Source: Devosia nanyangense (GTDB lineage Bacteria; Pseudomonadota; Alphaproteobacteria; Rhizobiales; Devosiaceae). From it: a stretch of 44,064 nucleotides of DNA. The translations under genes and the position numbers were made by a program. The notes beneath the pieces were generated by a model. That model saw only the letters and a program-made list of their open reading frames with translations. It searched no databases and was not told the origin of the DNA. The stretch spans positions 1-44,064 of the forward strand of contig JACRAF010000012.1 in NCBI GenBank assembly GCA_016213505.1, written 5' to 3'. This document shows positions 8,777-17,734 of this stretch, one piece after another; position 1 is the first letter of the stretch, and each line of letters begins with the position of its first letter.

Positions 8777-9751
8777 GTGACGGGAATGGGCAGCATGATC
8801 GAGGCTCGCGGCCTCAAGCGAACCTACAAGGCGCGCGGCAAGGCGATCGAGGCCGTGCGCGGCATCGATCTTACCGTCCAGCACGGCGAGATCGTCGGCT
8901 TTCTCGGCCCCAACGGCGCGGGCAAAACGACGACGCTCAAAATGCTCTGCACCCTGCTCGAGCCGACAGGGGGCAGCGCCACGGTCGCGGGCAGCGACCT
9001 CAGGCAGGACTCGGTCGGAGTGCGGCGGAAGATCGGCTATGTGAGCCAGGCCGGCTCCACCTCGCCTGAGGCGGTGGTGGGCGAGGAGATCATGAGCCAC
9101 GCGCAGTTCTACGGCATCGACCGCGCCACCGCGAAGCAGCGCGGACAGGATCTCCTGGCGTCCCTCGATCTGTCGGACGTGTGGGGCCGCACCTGCGGCT
9201 CGCTCTCGGGCGGGCAGCGGCGGCGACTCGATATCGTCATGGGCCTGATCCACAAGCCGGCGCTGGTGTTCCTCGATGAGCCCTCGACCGGCCTCGATCC
9301 GCAGAGCCGCGCCAATTTGTGGACGCATATCCGCAAGCTCCGGGACGAGTTGGGAACGACGGTGTTCCTCACCACGCACTATATGGACGAAGCGGATTCG
9401 CTCTCGGACCGCATCCTCATCATCGACAACGGCACCATCGTCGCCGAAGGGACGCCGGCCGAGCTCAAGAAGCGCGTCTCCGGCGATGCGATCACCCTGA
9501 CGCTGCGCAACGAGCCCGACGCCGCCAGCGCCGCCGAGATCGCCGGCAAGCTCGACGGCGCCGATGCGCCCGTTGTCGACGCGCATGTGGTGCGGCTGCA
9601 TGTGCCCGATGGTGGCCGCGCCCTCCCCCTGCTGCTCGCCGAACTCACCCGCGCCGGGATCGACGCCATCGGCGTCGATGTCAACCGCCCGACGCTGGAC
9701 GACGTGTTTTTGACCCTCACCGGCCGCTCGCTACGGGACCAGGAGATATAG
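8777..9751 (+). CDS. ABC transporter ATP-binding protein (DrrA-like)
   Basis: 324 aa from GTG 8777, which has AAGGA 7 bases upstream; ATG 8795 (MIEARGLKRTY) is the start closest to family length. Walker A is GPNGAGKTTT, the signature is LSGGQRRRLDI, Walker B is LVFLDEPSTGLDP, and the H-loop is TTHYMDEAD. A C-terminal extension of about 90 residues is as in daunorubicin-type (DrrA) exporter ATPases. It pairs with the permease one base downstream to form an ABC-2 exporter, probably for a hydrophobic toxic compound. The divergent MarR protein is the likely regulator. Confidence 0.92.
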   Translation: MTGMGSMIEARGLKRTYKARGKAIEAVRGIDLTVQHGEIVGFLGPNGAGKTTTLKMLCTLLEPTGGSATVAGSDLRQDSVGVRRKIGYVSQAGSTSPEAVVGEEIMSHAQFYGIDRATAKQRGQDLLASLDLSDVWGRTCGSLSGGQRRRLDIVMGLIHKPALVFLDEPSTGLDPQSRANLWTHIRKLRDELGTTVFLTTHYMDEADSLSDRILIIDNGTIVAEGTPAELKKRVSGDAITLTLRNEPDAASAAEIAGKLDGADAPVVDAHVVRLHVPDGGRALPLLLAELTRAGIDAIGVDVNRPTLDDVFLTLTGRSLRDQEI

Positions 9752-9752
9752 A

Positions 9753-10511
9753 ATGTACTTCTTCCGCGATACCTGGATCGTGTTCTCGCGCTCGATGCGG
9801 CTCTCGTTGAGGCAGCCGCTGTGGGTGTTGATCGGGCTGTTGCAGCCGATCCTCTATCTGACGCTGTTCGGACCGCTGCTGCAGAACATCGCGGCGAGTT
9901 CGGGATTCGTCGGCGACGCCTGGCAGGTGTTCGTGCCGGGCCTCCTGGTCCAGCTCGGGATCTTCGGCGGGCTCTTCGTCGGCTTCGGCATCATCGCGGA
10001 ATGGCGGTCGGGCGTGATCGAGCGACAACTGGTGACGCCAGCCTCGCGCACCTCGATCATCACCGGGCGCACGCTGCGCGACGTGGTGGTGATCTCGGTA
10101 CAGGCGATCGTGCTGGTGGGCGCGGCGTATCTGCTCGGCCTCCGTGTGCCGGCCGGGGCGCTGATCATCGGCCTGGTGCTGGTGGCGCTGCTCGGGGCGG
10201 CATTCTCGTTCATCTCCAACGCCATCGGCATCGCTACCAAGAGCGAGGACGCATTGGCGCCGCTTGTGAACACGCTGGCGCTGCCGATCCTCTTGCTCTC
10301 GGGCATCCTGCTGCCGATGAACATCGCACCGCGGTGGCTGCAGATCGCCTCGGATTTCAACCCGTTCAAGCATATCGTCGAGGCGCTGCGCGCGGTTTTC
10401 CGCGGCGATTTCGCTGACCCGATCGTCTGGATCGGCGTCGTGCTGGCGATCGCTCTGGTCGTACTAGGCGCGTGGATGGGCAGCCGGACGCTGAGCGCGC
10501 AAACGAAGTAG
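9753..10511 (+). CDS. ABC-2 type transporter permease (DrrB-like)
   Basis: 252 aa with six predicted membrane helices. The ABC-2 permease signature is recognisable in FVPGLLVQLGIFGGLFVGF, followed by EWRSGVIERQLVTPASR. The ATG is one base after the ATPase stop, with AGGAG about 8 bases upstream inside the preceding gene, so expression is coupled. With the ATPase it forms a homodimeric inner-membrane exporter. The substrate is unknown. Confidence 0.9.
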   Translation: MYFFRDTWIVFSRSMRLSLRQPLWVLIGLLQPILYLTLFGPLLQNIAASSGFVGDAWQVFVPGLLVQLGIFGGLFVGFGIIAEWRSGVIERQLVTPASRTSIITGRTLRDVVVISVQAIVLVGAAYLLGLRVPAGALIIGLVLVALLGAAFSFISNAIGIATKSEDALAPLVNTLALPILLLSGILLPMNIAPRWLQIASDFNPFKHIVEALRAVFRGDFADPIVWIGVVLAIALVVLGAWMGSRTLSAQTK

Positions 10512-10520
10512 CGCTACGGC

Positions 10521-11870
10521 CTAAATCTCGGCTTCCTCGAAGATGTGGCTGAGATCACCCCGCCATTCGCCATTGTACTTGTCGAGCCAGCGCTCGGCCG
10601 GGGTCTTGCCAAGGCGGAGGGTTTCTTCGAGCGGGGCGAGGTATTGCTCTTCGCCGAGGCCACTGGCGGCGAGGCCCTGGCGGGCCAGAACGACCATGCG
10701 GCGTGCGACGTCGGCACCGGTGCCGCCGCGGAACGGGGTGTGGATCGCCGTTTTAGGGACGGCGTCGCGCAGCGCCTGCCGTTCCTCGTCGGTCCAGTCC
10801 TTGACCATATCCCAGGCCGCGTCGAGCGTGCCGGCATCGTAAAGCAGTCCGACCCAGAGGGCGGGAAGCGCCAGAACATGGGCGCGGTCGCCCATGTCGG
10901 CGCCGCGCATCTCGAGGAACTGCTTCAGCCGGACTTCCGGGAACAAGGTCGAGAGGTGATCCTCCCAGTCCTTGATGGTCGGCTTCTCGCCGGGCAACTG
11001 CGGCAACTTCCCGTCGAGGAAAGCGCGAAAACTCTCGCCGGCGACGTTGACGTACTGCTTGTTGCGGATGACGAAATACATCGGCACGTCGAGGGCATGA
11101 TCGGCGTAGCGCTCGAAGCCGAAGCCGTCCTCGAAGACGAAGGGCAGCATGCCGGTGCGGGCACGATCGGTGTCGAGCCAGATGCGGGAGCGGAAGGTCA
11201 GGTCGCCGGAAGGCTTGCCGTCGATGAAAGGTGAATTGGCAAAGAGCGCCGTGACGATCGGCTGCAGCGCCAGCGAGACGCGCATTTTTTCGACCATGTC
11301 GGCTTCATCGGAGAAATCGAGATTGGCCTGCACAGTGCAGGAACGGTACATCATCGAGGTGCCGAGCGTGCCGACCTTGCCCATGTAGGGCGTCATGATT
11401 CCGTAGCGCGATTTCGGCATCTTCGGGATGTCGCGGACGGCCCAGAGCGGCGTGGTGCCGAGCCCCAGGAAATGGATGTTCAGCGCTTCGCCGACGGTAT
11501 GGCAATCGGCGAGATGGGCGTCGAGTTCGGCTGCGGCGCCGTGGATGGTCGCCTGCGGCGAGCCACTGAGTTCGAACTGGCCGCCCGGCTCGAGCGAAAT
11601 GCCGCCGACCGGTTCGAGGTTGCGCAGCCCGATCGGGTTTTCCCTGTCGTAGAAATAGGTCCAGCCGGTGCGCGCGCGGATACCTTCGAGCAGTGCGTGG
11701 ATGCCGCTCTCGCCCTCGTACGGCACCGGCCGCAGCGGCCGTTTCCGATAGACGTGCTTTTCGTGCTCGGTGCCGACGCGCCATTCGGATTTGGGCTTGC
11801 CGCCGCGGCTCATGGCCTCGATCAGGTCGGCGCGCGATTGGATCAGCGGCGAGGATTCAGCGCCGGCCAT
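10521..11870 (-). CDS. gshA: Glutamate--cysteine ligase
   Basis: 449 aa from ATG 11870 (GGGAG 5 bases upstream); a much longer open frame upstream is not supported. It catalyses the first step of glutathione synthesis, joining glutamate and cysteine with ATP. It belongs to the plant/alphaproteobacterial class. Seen are VGTEHEKHVYRKRPLRPVPYEG near residue 30, GGQFELSGSP near residue 100, the MPKSRYGIMTPYMGKVG stretch near 160 and RTGMLPFVFEDGFGFERYADHALDVP later. It is transcribed after rsmE with an 82-base gap and ends 9 bases from the convergent ABC permease. Confidence 0.95.
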   Translation of the reverse strand: MAGAESSPLIQSRADLIEAMSRGGKPKSEWRVGTEHEKHVYRKRPLRPVPYEGESGIHALLEGIRARTGWTYFYDRENPIGLRNLEPVGGISLEPGGQFELSGSPQATIHGAAAELDAHLADCHTVGEALNIHFLGLGTTPLWAVRDIPKMPKSRYGIMTPYMGKVGTLGTSMMYRSCTVQANLDFSDEADMVEKMRVSLALQPIVTALFANSPFIDGKPSGDLTFRSRIWLDTDRARTGMLPFVFEDGFGFERYADHALDVPMYFVIRNKQYVNVAGESFRAFLDGKLPQLPGEKPTIKDWEDHLSTLFPEVRLKQFLEMRGADMGDRAHVLALPALWVGLLYDAGTLDAAWDMVKDWTDEERQALRDAVPKTAIHTPFRGGTGADVARRMVVLARQGLAASGLGEEQYLAPLEETLRLGKTPAERWLDKYNGEWRGDLSHIFEEAEI

Positions 11871-11952
11871 GAGGACTCCCGGATGCGACAAGCGCCGGGC
11901 TCTGGCCGGCTTGGCCGGGACATTATCCAGCGGCGATCCGAAAGCAATCCTT

Positions 11953-12702
11953 TTATCGCCAATCGCCGATGATTGCCTGAACCAGCGCCAAAGCGGCGAC
12001 GGCGGCGGTGTCGGCGCGGAGGATGCGCGGCCCCAAACTGATTGGAACAACAAAGTCCTGGCCGAGGAGAAGCGCCCGCTCCTCCCCGGAAAATCCGCCC
12101 TCGGGTCCGATCAGGATGCCGACCGGCAGACCCTCCAGCCAGCCGATCGGCTCTACCGGTGTCGAAGATGCCGCAGCCTCGTCGGCGAACAAGAGCCGGC
12201 GAAGGCCCTGGCTGGTCCGCCAGTTTCCGATCAGCGTCGCAAGCCCGATCTCGGGTGCGATCCGAGGTAGGGAGAGTACCTCGCATTGTTCGGCGGCCTC
12301 GAGCGCATAGGCGGCGAGCTTGTCGGCCTTGAGCCGGCTGACCTGGGTGAATTTCGTGAGCACCGGCTGGATGGTGCCGGCACCCATCTCGGTTGCCTTC
12401 TGAACGAGGTAGTCGAGCCGACCGGTCTTCAGCGGCGCGAATCCGAACCAGAGGTCAGACGGCGGCGTCTGGTGCGCGGTCTGCACAACGGCCTCGAGAA
12501 CCGCCTCCTTCTTACCTGCCCGCACGATCCTTGCGAGCCAGGCGCCGTCGCGGCCATTGAAGACGACCACGGCGTCGCCCTCCCCCATGCGCAGCACGTT
12601 GACGAGATAGTTGGTCTGCTCCCTGCCGAGCAAGATCGATCCGCCGGCAGTCAATGCCGGCTCGATGAACAGTCGCGGGAGGGCCTTGTGCTCGCGGGGC
12701 AT
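11953..12702 (-). CDS. rsmE: 16S rRNA (uracil(1498)-N(3))-methyltransferase
   Basis: 249 aa SPOUT methyltransferase that modifies U1498 of 16S rRNA in the 30S subunit. An N-terminal PUA-like domain (about residues 10-75) is followed by the knotted SPOUT domain. Diagnostic motifs are LIGPEGGFSGEE and SLGPRILRADTAAVAAL, which form the SAM-binding knot. It lies immediately upstream of gshA on the same strand and divergent from ubiA; this rsmE-gshA pairing recurs in rhizobial genomes. Confidence 0.95.
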   Translation of the reverse strand: MPREHKALPRLFIEPALTAGGSILLGREQTNYLVNVLRMGEGDAVVVFNGRDGAWLARIVRAGKKEAVLEAVVQTAHQTPPSDLWFGFAPLKTGRLDYLVQKATEMGAGTIQPVLTKFTQVSRLKADKLAAYALEAAEQCEVLSLPRIAPEIGLATLIGNWRTSQGLRRLLFADEAAASSTPVEPIGWLEGLPVGILIGPEGGFSGEERALLLGQDFVVPISLGPRILRADTAAVAALALVQAIIGDWR

Positions 12703-12763
12703 CTTGCCTTGAATGGGAGGGGGCGGGATAAGACGGCCATATTAGCGCACAGGATGTTGCTTC

Positions 12764-13696
12764 ATGCCAAGTCCCGAGCCGCGAGGCGCCGTCGCAGATG
12801 CCTCGCGCGGCAACTGGGTCGATCGCTACGCCCCCGATATGGTCAAGCCGTATGCCCGACTGGCGCGTTGGGACCGGCCGATCGGGTTCTGGCTCTTGTT
12901 TTGGCCGTGCGCGTTCGCCCTGGCGCTCGCGGCCGTGGCCACGCCGGCCCGTGGCTTCGACTGGGTTGCGCTGATCCTGATGCTCGCCGGCGCCATAGCC
13001 ATGCGCGGCGCCGGCTGTACGCTCAACGACATCGTCGATGCCGACATCGACACCCAGGTCGAGCGCACGAGGTCGCGGCCGATCCCGTCGGGTCAGGTCA
13101 ACAAGCGGCAGGCGGCGGTGTTTCTGGCGCTGCAGGCGCTCGCCGGATTCGTGATCCTGATCCAGTTCAACGGGCTGACGATCGGGCTCGGCGTGCTGTC
13201 GCTGGTGCTGGTCGCGATCTATCCGTTCATGAAGCGGATCACCTGGTGGCCGCAGCTGTTCCTGGGCCTGGCGTTCTCGTGGGGGGCGCTGGTCGGCTGG
13301 TCGTCGGAGACCGGTAACCTAGGCTGGCCGCCGGTGCTGCTCTATATCGGCTCGATCCTCTGGGTGATCGGCTATGACACGATCTATGCGCTGCAGGATG
13401 TCGAGGACGATGCGCTCGTCGGGGTGAAGTCCACGGCCAGGCTGTTCGGCGAGAGGGTCAAACCGATCGTCGGGTTGTTCTATGCCGGAGCCCTCGCCTG
13501 CTGGCTGGCAGCAGGATTGTTGGCGGGGGCGGGCATGGTCTTTGTTCTGCTGCTCGCGATCCCTGTTCTGCTGCTCGGTTGGCAGGTCATGACACTCGAC
13601 GGGCCGAGGTCGGGAAATGCCCTCGCCCGGTTCAAGGCCAATCATTGGGTCGGGCTGGCCCTGAGTGCGGCGCTGCTGCTCGACCTCGCCTTCTGA
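12764..13696 (+). CDS. ubiA: 4-hydroxybenzoate octaprenyltransferase
   Basis: 310 aa integral membrane prenyltransferase of ubiquinone synthesis, attaching the polyprenyl tail to 4-hydroxybenzoate. Both Asp-rich motifs are intact: NDIVDADIDTQVERTRSRP (about residues 87-105) and ALQDVEDDALVGVKS (about 209-223). About nine hydrophobic helices follow the polar N-terminus. It is divergent from rsmE with a 61-base gap and is followed by about 150 bases without a recognisable gene before DUF6101. Confidence 0.95.
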   Translation: MPSPEPRGAVADASRGNWVDRYAPDMVKPYARLARWDRPIGFWLLFWPCAFALALAAVATPARGFDWVALILMLAGAIAMRGAGCTLNDIVDADIDTQVERTRSRPIPSGQVNKRQAAVFLALQALAGFVILIQFNGLTIGLGVLSLVLVAIYPFMKRITWWPQLFLGLAFSWGALVGWSSETGNLGWPPVLLYIGSILWVIGYDTIYALQDVEDDALVGVKSTARLFGERVKPIVGLFYAGALACWLAAGLLAGAGMVFVLLLAIPVLLLGWQVMTLDGPRSGNALARFKANHWVGLALSAALLLDLAF

Positions 13697-13846
13697 GGGC
13701 CGCCCATGAACGCAATTGGCCCGCCACCGGGGGAGTGACGGGCCGACGCAGCGCTTGGAGGTCGCTATTGATCCGCCGGGTGGGCTATCGGGCAAACAAC
13801 CCTGCCGGCGAAACCAGAAACGGGCGTGGCCCGAAATGGTTGCAGC

Positions 13847-14383
13847 CTAGTTCGCAGATTCGCCGGGCTGGCGGCGATTGAGGAAACGCGGCCGGCGGCC
13901 GGCTTCCTGCGCGGTTTTGCGGCGCGCCACGGTGGAGCCGAGGACGACGCCGTCGACCTGCTGGCTGTAGGGCAGGAGCGAGCCGTCGCCGGCCTTGATG
14001 TAGAGCGGCAGGCGGAGCTTCTTGCCCCAGTTCTGCCACTCGGCGACGACGTTGCCGTTGCCGACTTCCTCGAACACCCGATAGTTGAGATCCGGGTCGC
14101 CGTGGACGAGTTCGATGCCGCTCGTCAGCACGCCCTCCTCGGAGATCGTCGTCGACACCGCGACGCCGATGAATTCCGTGACCGGCACCTTGATCTTGAT
14201 CGCAACGCCCGACTTCTCGAGCTTCTTGCGCACGGTGACGGTCTTGACCGGGTCCCTGGGGCCGTTGTCGTTGGCCGGACCGAATTGCTTTGCGGTGAAG
14301 GGTTCGGCCGCGACGTGCGCCGCGCTCCTCGTCCCGAACATCAAGACGACGGACGTGCCCTCGATCCTTACGCTCTGACCCAT
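13847..14383 (-). CDS. DUF6101 family protein
   Basis: 178 aa soluble protein of unknown function. Two conserved blocks of the family are visible: GVAIKIKVPVTEFIGVAV followed by ELVHGDPDLN, and NVVAEWQNWGKKLRLPL followed by AGDGSLLPY. It ends with a basic tail (RRPRFLNRRQPG). In rhizobial genomes a DUF6101 gene is commonly beside ubiA, as here, convergent with it. No catalytic motif can be named. Confidence 0.8.
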   Translation of the reverse strand: MGQSVRIEGTSVVLMFGTRSAAHVAAEPFTAKQFGPANDNGPRDPVKTVTVRKKLEKSGVAIKIKVPVTEFIGVAVSTTISEEGVLTSGIELVHGDPDLNYRVFEEVGNGNVVAEWQNWGKKLRLPLYIKAGDGSLLPYSQQVDGVVLGSTVARRKTAQEAGRRPRFLNRRQPGESAN

Positions 14384-14554
14384 GTTGTAGACGCCTTCCT
14401 GTTAACCCCGAGAGCTTGGTTTTTGGATGCCCTCTTTATGCCCTCAATCTAGCCCCCCGCCTTTCTGGCCGGCTTAAGAAACTGGGTTAAGTTTAGGTAG
14501 TTTTGCGGCACGGTTTACGGGACGTGACCCAGTGTAACCAGCGGTTAAGGACGC

Positions 14555-14660
14555 TGGAGCACTTCACGTTCCGATGGAATCGGAACGTGTGCTCCAGGTC
14601 TCCGATTTGTCGCGTTTCCGAACCGGAAAACCGCTTCGCACTCTTCCTGGAAACGCTCTA
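14555..14660. repeat. Rhizobial-type two-hairpin intergenic repeat, copy A
   Basis: Two hairpins stand in tandem. The first pairs TGGAGCA and CACGTTCCGAT with ATCGGAACGTG and TGCTCCA (18 bp, 3-base loop, 3-base bulge). The second pairs GCGTTTCC with GGAAACGC around a 33-base loop containing CCGGAAAACCG. The same architecture occurs at 29894-29998. The last three bases (CTA, 14658-14660) are the stop codon of the minus-strand permease gene, so the repeat abuts and ends that reading frame. Confidence 0.75.
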
Positions 14661-15395
14661 CCCCGCGCGCCGTCGCAACAGCGTGAAAAGTCCCGCAACC
14701 GTAGCGATATGCAGCACTATTGCGAGGGTTGCCGTGACGGCGAACGGCAGCGCCGGAGACGACACCGGCAGCAGCAGTTCGCCGATCCAGTAGGTTGGCA
14801 CAACGCCGGCAAAGTAGCGGAACGGCGTCGGCAGGAAGGCAATGAGCGGCGCGATCGACACGATGTTGGTCAGCTTGGTCAGCGCCAGTCCCTCAACCTT
14901 GTTGCGGGCGATTGCAGGCAGGACGACCGCACTCGCCACCGCGTCCGCGGCGATCAGGAGCGACAACAAGACCATCGTTCCAGTTGCGACATGTGGGGCG
15001 ATCAGCGGCCAGGCGTATGCCGTGATCGCCAGGCTGACCAGCGCGGTGATGCCTACGCGATAGGCGAGGAACCCGGATTTTCCGACCGGCGTCACGTCGA
15101 TAGCCAGCAGCGTTCCCTCATCGCGATCCTCGAGCAGGAGGAAACCGCTCACCCAGCCCACCAGCGATGCCGGGATGAGCAGGGCGACGGGGACGAGGTA
15201 GGCGGACAACGAGGCAACGCCGAAGGCCGAGAGCGCGGCAGCGTCGATTGCCGGCTTGCCGAAATAGAGCGCGGCGGCAGGCGCGAGGCTCATCGCGATG
15301 GCAAAGAGCAGCATCGGGTCGCGACTGACGTTGAGAGCGTCGCCGGCGAGGAGGCGGAGGAAGCGGCGCGGGGCAAAGACGGCGAGCGTACTCAT
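14658..15395 (-). CDS. ABC transporter permease, second subunit
   Basis: 245 aa, hydrophobic, about six membrane helices. It is not a classical ABC-2 permease by motif but is placed and sized as the second membrane subunit of the exporter encoded just upstream. A polar LEDRDEGTLLAIDVTP segment (near residue 90) is like the coupling region of fluoroquinolone-type export permeases. It starts with an ATGA overlap onto the first permease. Its stop codon is formed by the edge of an intergenic repeat, so its C-terminus (RRRAG) may have been reshaped by that insertion. Confidence 0.8.
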   Translation of the reverse strand: MSTLAVFAPRRFLRLLAGDALNVSRDPMLLFAIAMSLAPAAALYFGKPAIDAAALSAFGVASLSAYLVPVALLIPASLVGWVSGFLLLEDRDEGTLLAIDVTPVGKSGFLAYRVGITALVSLAITAYAWPLIAPHVATGTMVLLSLLIAADAVASAVVLPAIARNKVEGLALTKLTNIVSIAPLIAFLPTPFRYFAGVVPTYWIGELLLPVSSPALPFAVTATLAIVLHIATVAGLFTLLRRRAG

Positions 15396-16084
15396 TTGCC
15401 GAGCTCCCGCTTGAGCGAGGCAACGGCGAGCCAGCTCGCACCCGCGGCGGCAAGGACGCAGATCAGCAGCATGAAGGCGATCTCGGCGGGACCGGCCGCA
15501 CCATACCCGGTCGCGACGAGGATCAACCGGAACTGCGCCACCGGCGGCCAGACCGCGAGCCACGCCGGCAGCGGGTCGAGCAGGGCGAGGGCCGCGGGGC
15601 CGATGATCGGCGTGAGCAACCCGCCGGCGCCGATGAGATAGCCGTTGACCGTCCTGAACAGCAGCGCGATCGGCACGCCGATGCCGATGAAGCAGACGGA
15701 GGTGAGGGCCACGGTCACGAGCAGCAGGAGTGGATTGCCGGCGCCGTGGACCACGACGAGCAGCACGGCGCAGGCGATCAGCGCGATAGCGGTGAGCGTC
15801 GCCACCTTGGCCGCGACGTATTCGGCCGAGGAGATCGGTGCAACCGCGAGAGCTGTTCGCACCCGTTCGGCGCGTTCCAGCATCATCAGGGCGCCCAGGA
15901 AGAAGAAACCCAGCGCCGCCGGGTCGCTGTAGATAATGATCCCGATCGCAAAGGACGGCAGGTAGGGACCGGCATTGGCGAGCACCAGCACGTACATCGC
16001 GACCACGAAGGTGTAGGCGATATAGATGCCGTAGCGGTATTGCAGCCGCGCGTCGTGCGCGGCGAGAGTGAGGAGCCGGCTCAT
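15392..16084 (-). CDS. ABC transporter permease, first subunit
   Basis: 230 aa with six hydrophobic segments. The segment LMMLERAERVRTALAVAPISSAEYVAAK between helices 2 and 3 is the usual cytoplasmic coupling stretch of ABC-2-like export permeases. It overlaps both neighbours by ATGA. With the partner permease and the ATPase it should form a heterodimeric exporter under the TetR protein that heads the operon. Confidence 0.85.
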   Translation of the reverse strand: MSRLLTLAAHDARLQYRYGIYIAYTFVVAMYVLVLANAGPYLPSFAIGIIIYSDPAALGFFFLGALMMLERAERVRTALAVAPISSAEYVAAKVATLTAIALIACAVLLVVVHGAGNPLLLLVTVALTSVCFIGIGVPIALLFRTVNGYLIGAGGLLTPIIGPAALALLDPLPAWLAVWPPVAQFRLILVATGYGAAGPAEIAFMLLICVLAAAGASWLAVASLKRELGK

Positions 16085-16944
16085 GCCGCTGCCTCAGCCT
16101 GGCCGGCGGTCGCCCGGATGAAGACGTCATCCAAGCTGGCCTCCAGGGTGTGCATCGAGACGACCTGGCCGGAGGTCAGCAGCTCGAGAAACTCGATATT
16201 GCTACCGATGCCATCCATCGGAAAGCTGCGCTTGACCAAACCCTGAGGTCCGGTGACTGCCGCCTCGAGCAGGCGCTGGCCATAGCGGCGCTTCAACTCC
16301 TCCGGGGTGCCGGTGACCGGGATGACGCCGCCGGACAGGAAGCCGACACGGTCGCAGATTTCCTCGGCCTCCGCCATGTTGTGGGTGGTGAGGAAGATCG
16401 TCTTGCCCGCCGCCTTGAGCTTTCTGATCAGGTCGCGCGTCATGCGGGCACGCGACGGGTCCTGCCCGGTCGTCGGCTCGTCGAGGAACAGCAGGTCCGG
16501 ATCGTGCAGCATCGAGCGGGCGAGATTGAGCCGCATCTTCATGCCCTTGGAGAACTGCTCCACGCGCTGGTCTGCCGCGTCGGCGAGATCGACGTCGGCG
16601 AGCACGTCCAGCGGATCGCGGGTGCGCCGGTCGTAGAGCGCAGCGAAGAGCTTCAGGTTCTCGAGTGCGGTGAGGCGCAGATAGACGGCCGGCAGCTCGA
16701 AGCTCACTCCGATGCGCTCGTAGAGGGCGCGGCCGAGTGAGGCCACCGGGCGACCGAAGATTGCTGCCTTTCCGGTATAGCCCTGCTGCAGGCCCATGAG
16801 GATGCGCTGGGTCGTCGATTTGCCGGCGCCGGACGGGCCGAGCAGGCCGTAGACTTCGCCGACGGCGATCTCGAAGCTCAGGCCGTCGAGGGTCGGCGTC
16901 TTGGCGTCCTTGTAAGTGAAGCGCAGGTCCTGCACCCGGATCAT
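16081..16944 (-). CDS. ABC transporter ATP-binding protein
   Basis: 287 aa from ATG 16944, which overlaps the TetR stop (ATGA). Walker A is GPSGAGKST, the signature is atypical (QFSKGMKMRLNLA, i.e. FSKGM in place of LSGGQ), Walker B is LLFLDEPTTGQDP (GQDP where GLDP is usual) and the H-loop is TTHNMAEAEE. Such FSKGM signatures occur in ABC-2 exporter ATPases of fluoroquinolone/antibiotic type. It energises the two permeases downstream; the substrate is unknown. Confidence 0.92.
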   Translation of the reverse strand: MIRVQDLRFTYKDAKTPTLDGLSFEIAVGEVYGLLGPSGAGKSTTQRILMGLQQGYTGKAAIFGRPVASLGRALYERIGVSFELPAVYLRLTALENLKLFAALYDRRTRDPLDVLADVDLADAADQRVEQFSKGMKMRLNLARSMLHDPDLLFLDEPTTGQDPSRARMTRDLIRKLKAAGKTIFLTTHNMAEAEEICDRVGFLSGGVIPVTGTPEELKRRYGQRLLEAAVTGPQGLVKRSFPMDGIGSNIEFLELLTSGQVVSMHTLEASLDDVFIRATAGQAEAAA

Positions 16945-17546
16945 CAGTGGCTCCCCGTCATGCGCGCGACGAACAGTTCGCGGGTCAGCGCCACGGTGGG
17001 CGCGTATTGCTCGGTCGTCATCTGCCGTCGTTGCGACGCGACGCAGAGGACGATGGTCATCAGGCCGATGAGGTCGTCGGCGTTCACCGCGCGGTGCTCG
17101 ATGCGGCCCCACTGTCCCGCTGCATCGGCGGCGAACCTGCGATCCTCGAGTTGACCCGCCGCGAAGCGCTCAGGCCCGAGCTTCCGGATCAGGTGGGGAA
17201 TCTCGCCGCTGCTCAGCACCAGATTGAGGACGGGATCGGTCTCCATCTTGCCGAGGATCAGGTCGAAAAATCCGGCAGCGCGCTCCTGCTGGGTCGCGGC
17301 CGACCGACCGAGGTAAGCAAGCATGTCGGCCTTGTGCTGCAGTTCGCGCTCTTCGACGATGGTCATGAAGAGCTCCTCCTTGGAGGTGAAGAAGGCGTAG
17401 AACGAGCCCTTGGCGATACCGACGTCGCGGCAGATGTCGTCGACCCGCGCCGCGCGGATCCCCGCGCGCTCGAAATGCCTCAGTCCGGCCGCCAATATCG
17501 CGGCGCGGATCTTCTGCTTTTCCGTTTCGTCGAACGCCTTGGGCAT
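16944..17546 (-). CDS. TetR/AcrR-family transcriptional regulator
   Basis: 200 aa from ATG 17546 (GGGA about 10 bases upstream). The helix-turn-helix is typical: IRAARVDDICRDVGIAKGSFYAFFTSKEELF (about residues 30-60). The rest is the helical ligand-binding and dimer domain. It is the first gene of a four-gene operon joined by ATGA overlaps, and a strong dyad (17597-17623) lies just upstream. It most likely represses its own operon and is released by the exporter's substrate. Confidence 0.9.
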   Translation of the reverse strand: MPKAFDETEKQKIRAAILAAGLRHFERAGIRAARVDDICRDVGIAKGSFYAFFTSKEELFMTIVEERELQHKADMLAYLGRSAATQQERAAGFFDLILGKMETDPVLNLVLSSGEIPHLIRKLGPERFAAGQLEDRRFAADAAGQWGRIEHRAVNADDLIGLMTIVLCVASQRRQMTTEQYAPTVALTRELFVARMTGSH

Positions 17547-17596
17547 CAGAGGCTTCCCTTCGATCGTTGCTTCTAGCGTATCAAATCTGAACATGC

Positions 17597-17623
17597 AATG
17601 ACTGAATGGTTCATTTGGTCATT
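17597..17623. promoter_or_regulatory. Candidate TetR operator
   Basis: This is an inverted repeat of the form AATGACnnAATG-nnn-CATTnnGTCATT, 27 bases with 20 symmetric positions, centred about 65 bases upstream of the tetR start. The nested TGAATG/CATT core is typical of TetR-family operators. A promoter over or next to this dyad would be blocked by the bound dimer. Confidence 0.65.
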
Positions 17624-17734
17624 GATTGGTTGCGGAGGATTTCGTACCGGGTGAAATGCAGAGCATGTTGCAGTGGCCGTGCGTTTGCCGAGCATCGCAA
17701 ATGCGCCTAGAAGGCGCGGCAAGACCCGAGCGAC

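Noticed and set aside
11871..12053. N-terminal extension of gshA
   Set aside because: No Shine-Dalgarno and no family similarity; ATG 11870 has a good site and gives normal length.
13697..13846. Terminator after ubiA (GGCCCG/CGGGCC)
   Set aside because: Only a 6-bp stem with a 15-base loop and no T tract.
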